From Vibrio sp. (GTDB taxonomy: Bacteria; Pseudomonadota; Gammaproteobacteria; Enterobacterales; Vibrionaceae): a DNA stretch of 7,677 nucleotides. This document shows, piece by piece, positions 5,489 through 7,677 of the stretch. Under the pieces are notes generated by a model. It worked only from the letters and a program-made list of their open reading frames with translations, searched no databases and was not told where the DNA came from. The DNA is taken from contig SLFB01000226.1 of assembly GCA_007124475.1 (NCBI GenBank), positions 1-7,677 on the forward strand, in the 5' to 3' direction. Made by a program: the position numbers and the translations under genes. How positions within the stretch are numbered: position 1 is the first letter of the stretch; each line of letters begins with the position of its first letter.

Positions 5489-6105
5489 CAGACCATTGAT
5501 TTTAATGCTTCTCTAATTAATTGCTCACTGGTCATTCCCGGTTTTGCCATTTGAGAAACCACTTTAGAGGCTTGGACGGGTTTATAACCTAAAGAAAGTA
5601 AGGCACTGATCGCCTCTTCTTGAGCATTTTGCTCTGCAGTTACAGGGGAACGATCTAATGGTGCAGCATCCGTCGCTGGGGTAAATAAGTCGCCACTTCC
5701 CCAGCCTTTAAGACGGTCTTTCATCTCAACTAATAATCGTTCGGCGGTTTTTTTACCTACTCCAGGCAGTTTAATCAAGGTTGAGATATCCTCACGTTCA
5801 ACGCAAGCCACAAACTGGCTTGCCGTCATACCGGATAAAATCCCCAGTCCCATCTTTGGACCAACCCCATTGGCTTTGATCACTTCTCGAAATAAAGCCC
5901 GCTCGCTCACCGTATTAAAACCATACAAAAGTTGGGCATCTTCGCGGACCACAAAATGCGTGTAGATGATCGCTTCTTCATTAATGTTCGGCAGTTCATA
6001 AAAACAACTCATCGGCATTTGTACTTCATAACCAACGCCATTGACTTCAATCACGATTTGCGGAGGTTGTTTTTCTATTAATAGGCCACGCAGACGTCCA
6101 ATCAC
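5488..6105 (-). CDS. ruvA: RuvA Holliday-junction DNA-binding protein
   Basis: A 205-residue protein (E. coli RuvA 203). Domain I, an OB fold, covers about residues 1-63 from MIGRLRGLLIEK. Domain II has two helix-hairpin-helix motifs, IKANGVGPKMGLGIL (76-90) and IKLPGVGKKTAERLL (111-125), which bind the junction. After a variable linker, domain III (about 157-205, ending EQLIREALKSMV) contacts RuvB. RuvA tetramers hold the junction in a square-planar form and recruit RuvB rings. The start is GTG (6103-6105), as in E. coli, with AGGA eight or nine bases upstream. The promoter region in the 75-bp gap after ruvC carries a LexA operator, so ruvAB should be SOS-induced. The stop overlaps a 20-codon frame. 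Confidence 0.98.
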   Translation of the reverse strand: MIGRLRGLLIEKQPPQIVIEVNGVGYEVQMPMSCFYELPNINEEAIIYTHFVVREDAQLLYGFNTVSERALFREVIKANGVGPKMGLGILSGMTASQFVACVEREDISTLIKLPGVGKKTAERLLVEMKDRLKGWGSGDLFTPATDAAPLDRSPVTAEQNAQEEAISALLSLGYKPVQASKVVSQMAKPGMTSEQLIREALKSMV

Positions 6106-6158
6106 TGGAATTTCCTTGCTGATAACTAGGAGAGAATGAGTTAGATAATAATAAATAA

Positions 6159-6174
6159 CTGGATGGATAGCCAG
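6159..6174. promoter_or_regulatory. LexA (SOS) box controlling ruvAB
   Basis: Minus-strand CTGGCTATCCATCCAG has the CTG-N10-CAG form of a gammaproteobacterial LexA operator, with flanking TAA and TTA extending the dyad to 7 bp per arm (6156-6162 and 6171-6177). From memory the E. coli ruvA operator is CTGGATATCTATCCAG, including the same unusual CTGG/CCAG ends; that is 14 of 16 identical. It sits 54 bp upstream of the ruvA GTG, next to the AT-rich TTATTTATTATTATC that could supply the -10 hexamer, so LexA would block the ruvAB promoter. ruvC lies upstream of it and would be outside direct LexA control. Confidence 0.85.
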
Positions 6175-6180
6175 TTAAAC

Positions 6181-6702
6181 TCAGCGATAACGTCCACGCC
6201 GAGCATGAGTGGCTTTACCAGCTAAAGCCAATAACGTTTTATTGGTGTTGGCATGGCAGATAGCAACCCCTAACGCATCCGCGGCATCCGCTTGAGGCTT
6301 TGCTGGTAATTTTAACATTTGTTGCACCATATGCTGGACCTGAGTTTTGTCCGCCCCCCCTGTCCCAACTACCGCTTGTTTAATCAAGCGTGCCGCGTAT
6401 TCATAAACGGGTAAATCAGCATTCACGGCGGCGACAATAGCACTGCCACGAGCTTGACCCAGTTTTAACGCTGAATCGGCATTTTTCGCCATAAATACTT
6501 GTTCAATAGCAAAAGCATCTGGCTGAAATTGAGTGATGATTTCACTCACTCCAGCGTAAATTTGTTTGAGTCGTAAAGGAAACTCCTGCTCTGAGGTACG
6601 AATACAACCACTACCAAGATAAATAAGCTGACGGCCTTGTTGACGAATAACGCCATAACCAGTAATGCGCGATCCGGGATCGATGCCCAGAATTATTGAC
6701 AT
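6181..6702 (-). CDS. ruvC: RuvC Holliday-junction resolvase
   Basis: A 173-residue endonuclease, the same length as E. coli RuvC. The RNase H-like active site is complete: Asp8 (GIDPGSR), Glu67 (AIEQVFMAKNADSALKLGQARG), Asp139 and Asp142 (PQADAADALGVAI). The dimer nicks opposing strands of Holliday junctions symmetrically and works with RuvAB in the cytoplasm to finish recombination. The ATG at 6702 has TAGGAA about eight bases upstream. The 199-bp gap after cysS includes a terminator, so ruvC needs its own promoter; a weak TTGTCC/TATGTT pair (6795-6790 and 6774-6769, 15-nt spacer) is the best I see. A run of seven G on the coding strand at codons for Gly115-Gly116-Ala117 is prone to slippage but is intact here. 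Confidence 0.98.
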   Translation of the reverse strand: MSIILGIDPGSRITGYGVIRQQGRQLIYLGSGCIRTSEQEFPLRLKQIYAGVSEIITQFQPDAFAIEQVFMAKNADSALKLGQARGSAIVAAVNADLPVYEYAARLIKQAVVGTGGADKTQVQHMVQQMLKLPAKPQADAADALGVAICHANTNKTLLALAGKATHARRGRYR

Positions 6703-6852
6703 GTTTTATTCCTAGTTGAACGACCTAAACAACATATGATTATCACCAGTCCGTGAAGATAAACCATTAACATAGCTTAAAGATATCGTGGACAAGACAT
6801 AAAGCATCATTCATCACTCGCCGCGTTAGATAAAAAGATAATACTCAGCAGG

Positions 6853-6883
6853 AAAAGAATACAGCGGGCCATAAACCCGCTGT
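6853..6883 (-). terminator. intrinsic terminator of cysS
   Basis: ACAGCGGG (6861-6868) and CCCGCTGT (6876-6883) form a GC-rich 8-bp stem with a 7-nt loop. On the minus strand the stem is followed by ATTCTTTTCC, a modest T-rich tract. It starts 18 bp after the cysS stop, the expected position, and separates cysS from ruvC. Confidence 0.75.
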
Positions 6884-6901
6884 GTCGTAGAAATGGTTCG
6901 C

Positions 6902-7677
6902 TTATTTGCGTCGCCAAGTGGTTCCGTTCGGGCCATCCTCTAAGATAATGCCCATCTCTGTTAGCTTGTGACGAGCAAGATCCGCATTAGCCCAATCTTT
7001 ATTCGCTCGTGAGTCATTACGCAGTTTGATCAACGCTTCGATTTCCTCAGCTTGGTCATCATTTGCAACCGAACTTTGCAAAAAGCGTTCTGGCTCTTGG
7101 TATAGAATACCAATCACATCCGCTAACTCGCGCATTAATGCCCCTAAAGCACTCGCCTGAAGCATATCTTCTGTTTTAAGTCGGTTAACTTCACGTGCCA
7201 TATCAAATAAGACCGAGTAGGCCTCTGGGGTATTAAAATCATCATTCATCGCGCTGGTAAAGCGGCTGACATACTCTTCACCACCAGCCGCTGCGACCGT
7301 CATATCCAAACCACGCAAGGCAGTATAGAGACGCTCTAAAGACGCTCGAGCTTGAGTGAGGTTTTCTTCACTGTAATTTAATTGGCTACGATAATGGCCA
7401 GACATTAAGAAATAACGTACGGTTTCTGGGTCATAATGTTGCAATACGTCACGAATGGTAAAGAAGTTACCCAGCGATTTTGACATTTTTTCTCTGTCTA
7501 CCATCACCATGCCACTGTGCATCCAAGTATTCACATACTGGGTATCATGAGCGCAGCAAGATTGCGCAATTTCATTTTCATGATGAGGAAACTGTAGATC
7601 CGAGCCACCGCCATGGATATCAAAATGATTGCCCAAAATGGATGAGTTCATCGCTGAACACTCAATATGCCAACCAG
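6902..7677 (-). CDS. cysS: Cysteinyl-tRNA synthetase, 5' end cut off by window edge
   Basis: The last 257 codons of a class Ia aminoacyl-tRNA synthetase that attaches cysteine to tRNA-Cys in the cytoplasm; E. coli CysRS has 461 residues and the fragment matches it from about residue 204. Three ligands of the catalytic zinc are present: Cys in GWHIECSAM, and His and Glu in FPHHENE (E. coli Cys209, His234, Glu238). The KMSKS loop is intact (EKMSKSLGNFF). The alpha-helical tRNA-binding domain and the C-terminus ending EDGPNGTTWRRK, as in E. coli, complete it. The frame is open to the window edge, so the internal Met at 7651 is not the start; the HIGH motif and the first zinc ligand must lie beyond. 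It ends in its own terminator and appears to be a separate transcription unit from ruvC. Confidence 0.98.
   Translation of the reverse strand, partial: GWHIECSAMNSSILGNHFDIHGGGSDLQFPHHENEIAQSCCAHDTQYVNTWMHSGMVMVDREKMSKSLGNFFTIRDVLQHYDPETVRYFLMSGHYRSQLNYSEENLTQARASLERLYTALRGLDMTVAAAGGEEYVSRFTSAMNDDFNTPEAYSVLFDMAREVNRLKTEDMLQASALGALMRELADVIGILYQEPERFLQSSVANDDQAEEIEALIKLRNDSRANKDWANADLARHKLTEMGIILEDGPNGTTWRRK

Noticed and set aside
5748..5754. Seven-A tract in the ruvA coding strand (GGT AAA AAA ACC) as a programmed frameshift site.
   Set aside because: The phase does not match the X-XXY-YYZ slippery heptamer, and the residues belong to the conserved helix-hairpin-helix GVGKKTAE. The intact frame explains the whole protein.
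6147..6177. Hairpin TAACTGG/CCAGTTA followed by TTTATTATTATC, read as a terminator between ruvC and ruvA.
   Set aside because: The dyad is explained better as a LexA operator nearly identical to that of E. coli ruvA, the stem is only 7 bp, and the T-tract is interrupted. A minor terminator role is not excluded.
6767..6814. 15-codon minus-strand frame (MNDALCLVHD...) upstream of ruvC.
   Set aside because: No overlap or coupling with ruvC, no clear promoter ahead of it, and it is short enough to be chance.
1..7677. Mobile elements, CRISPR arrays, tRNA or rRNA genes, or an accessory defence system.
   Set aside because: No transposase, integrase, terminal repeats, spaced repeats or RNA-gene folds were seen, and nearly all of the sequence is accounted for by core genes in a conserved order.

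Overview
This is an ordinary, well-conserved stretch of a gammaproteobacterial chromosome, most likely from the Vibrionaceae. RuvA, RuvB, RuvC, CydA, CydB and CysRS all read as close relatives of the Escherichia coli and Vibrio cholerae proteins. From memory, the order cysS-ruvC-ruvA-ruvB-cydA-cydB-cydX-ybgE-ybgC is the one found in Vibrio. Every confident gene lies on the minus strand, so transcription runs from high to low coordinates.

Layout in the direction of transcription: the 3' two-thirds of cysS (cysteinyl-tRNA synthetase, cut by the window edge) ends in an intrinsic terminator. ruvC follows (Holliday-junction resolvase), then a short gap holding a strong LexA/SOS operator, then ruvA and ruvB (branch-migration motor). 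A 20-codon frame overlaps the ruvA stop by one base and partly fills the gap before ruvB. Next is a 703-bp gap between ruvB and cydA. It holds a possible small ORF, a 38-bp inverted repeat, an ArcA-like site and two FNR-like boxes exactly 50 bp apart. Then comes the cytochrome bd operon cydA-cydB-cydX-ybgE, tightly packed with an 8-bp overlap between cydX and ybgE, closed by a hairpin terminator. Last is the 5' part of ybgC, the usual first gene of the tol-pal cluster, cut by the window start.

Functionally there are three modules: translation (CysRS); SOS-linked recombination and repair (RuvABC processes Holliday junctions); and microaerobic respiration (CydAB-X is a quinol oxidase with high oxygen affinity, and YbgE is its operon partner). 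The edge of the cell-envelope Tol-Pal cluster follows. The regulatory sites fit these jobs: LexA in front of ruvAB, and FNR/ArcA-like sites in front of cyd.

I found no mobile element, CRISPR array, tRNA or rRNA, and no evidence for a new multi-gene system. The points that merit a second look are small: the two unassigned short frames (5426-5488 and 4097-4183), the unexplained part of the ruvB-cydA gap, and the arrangement of the cyd regulatory sites.
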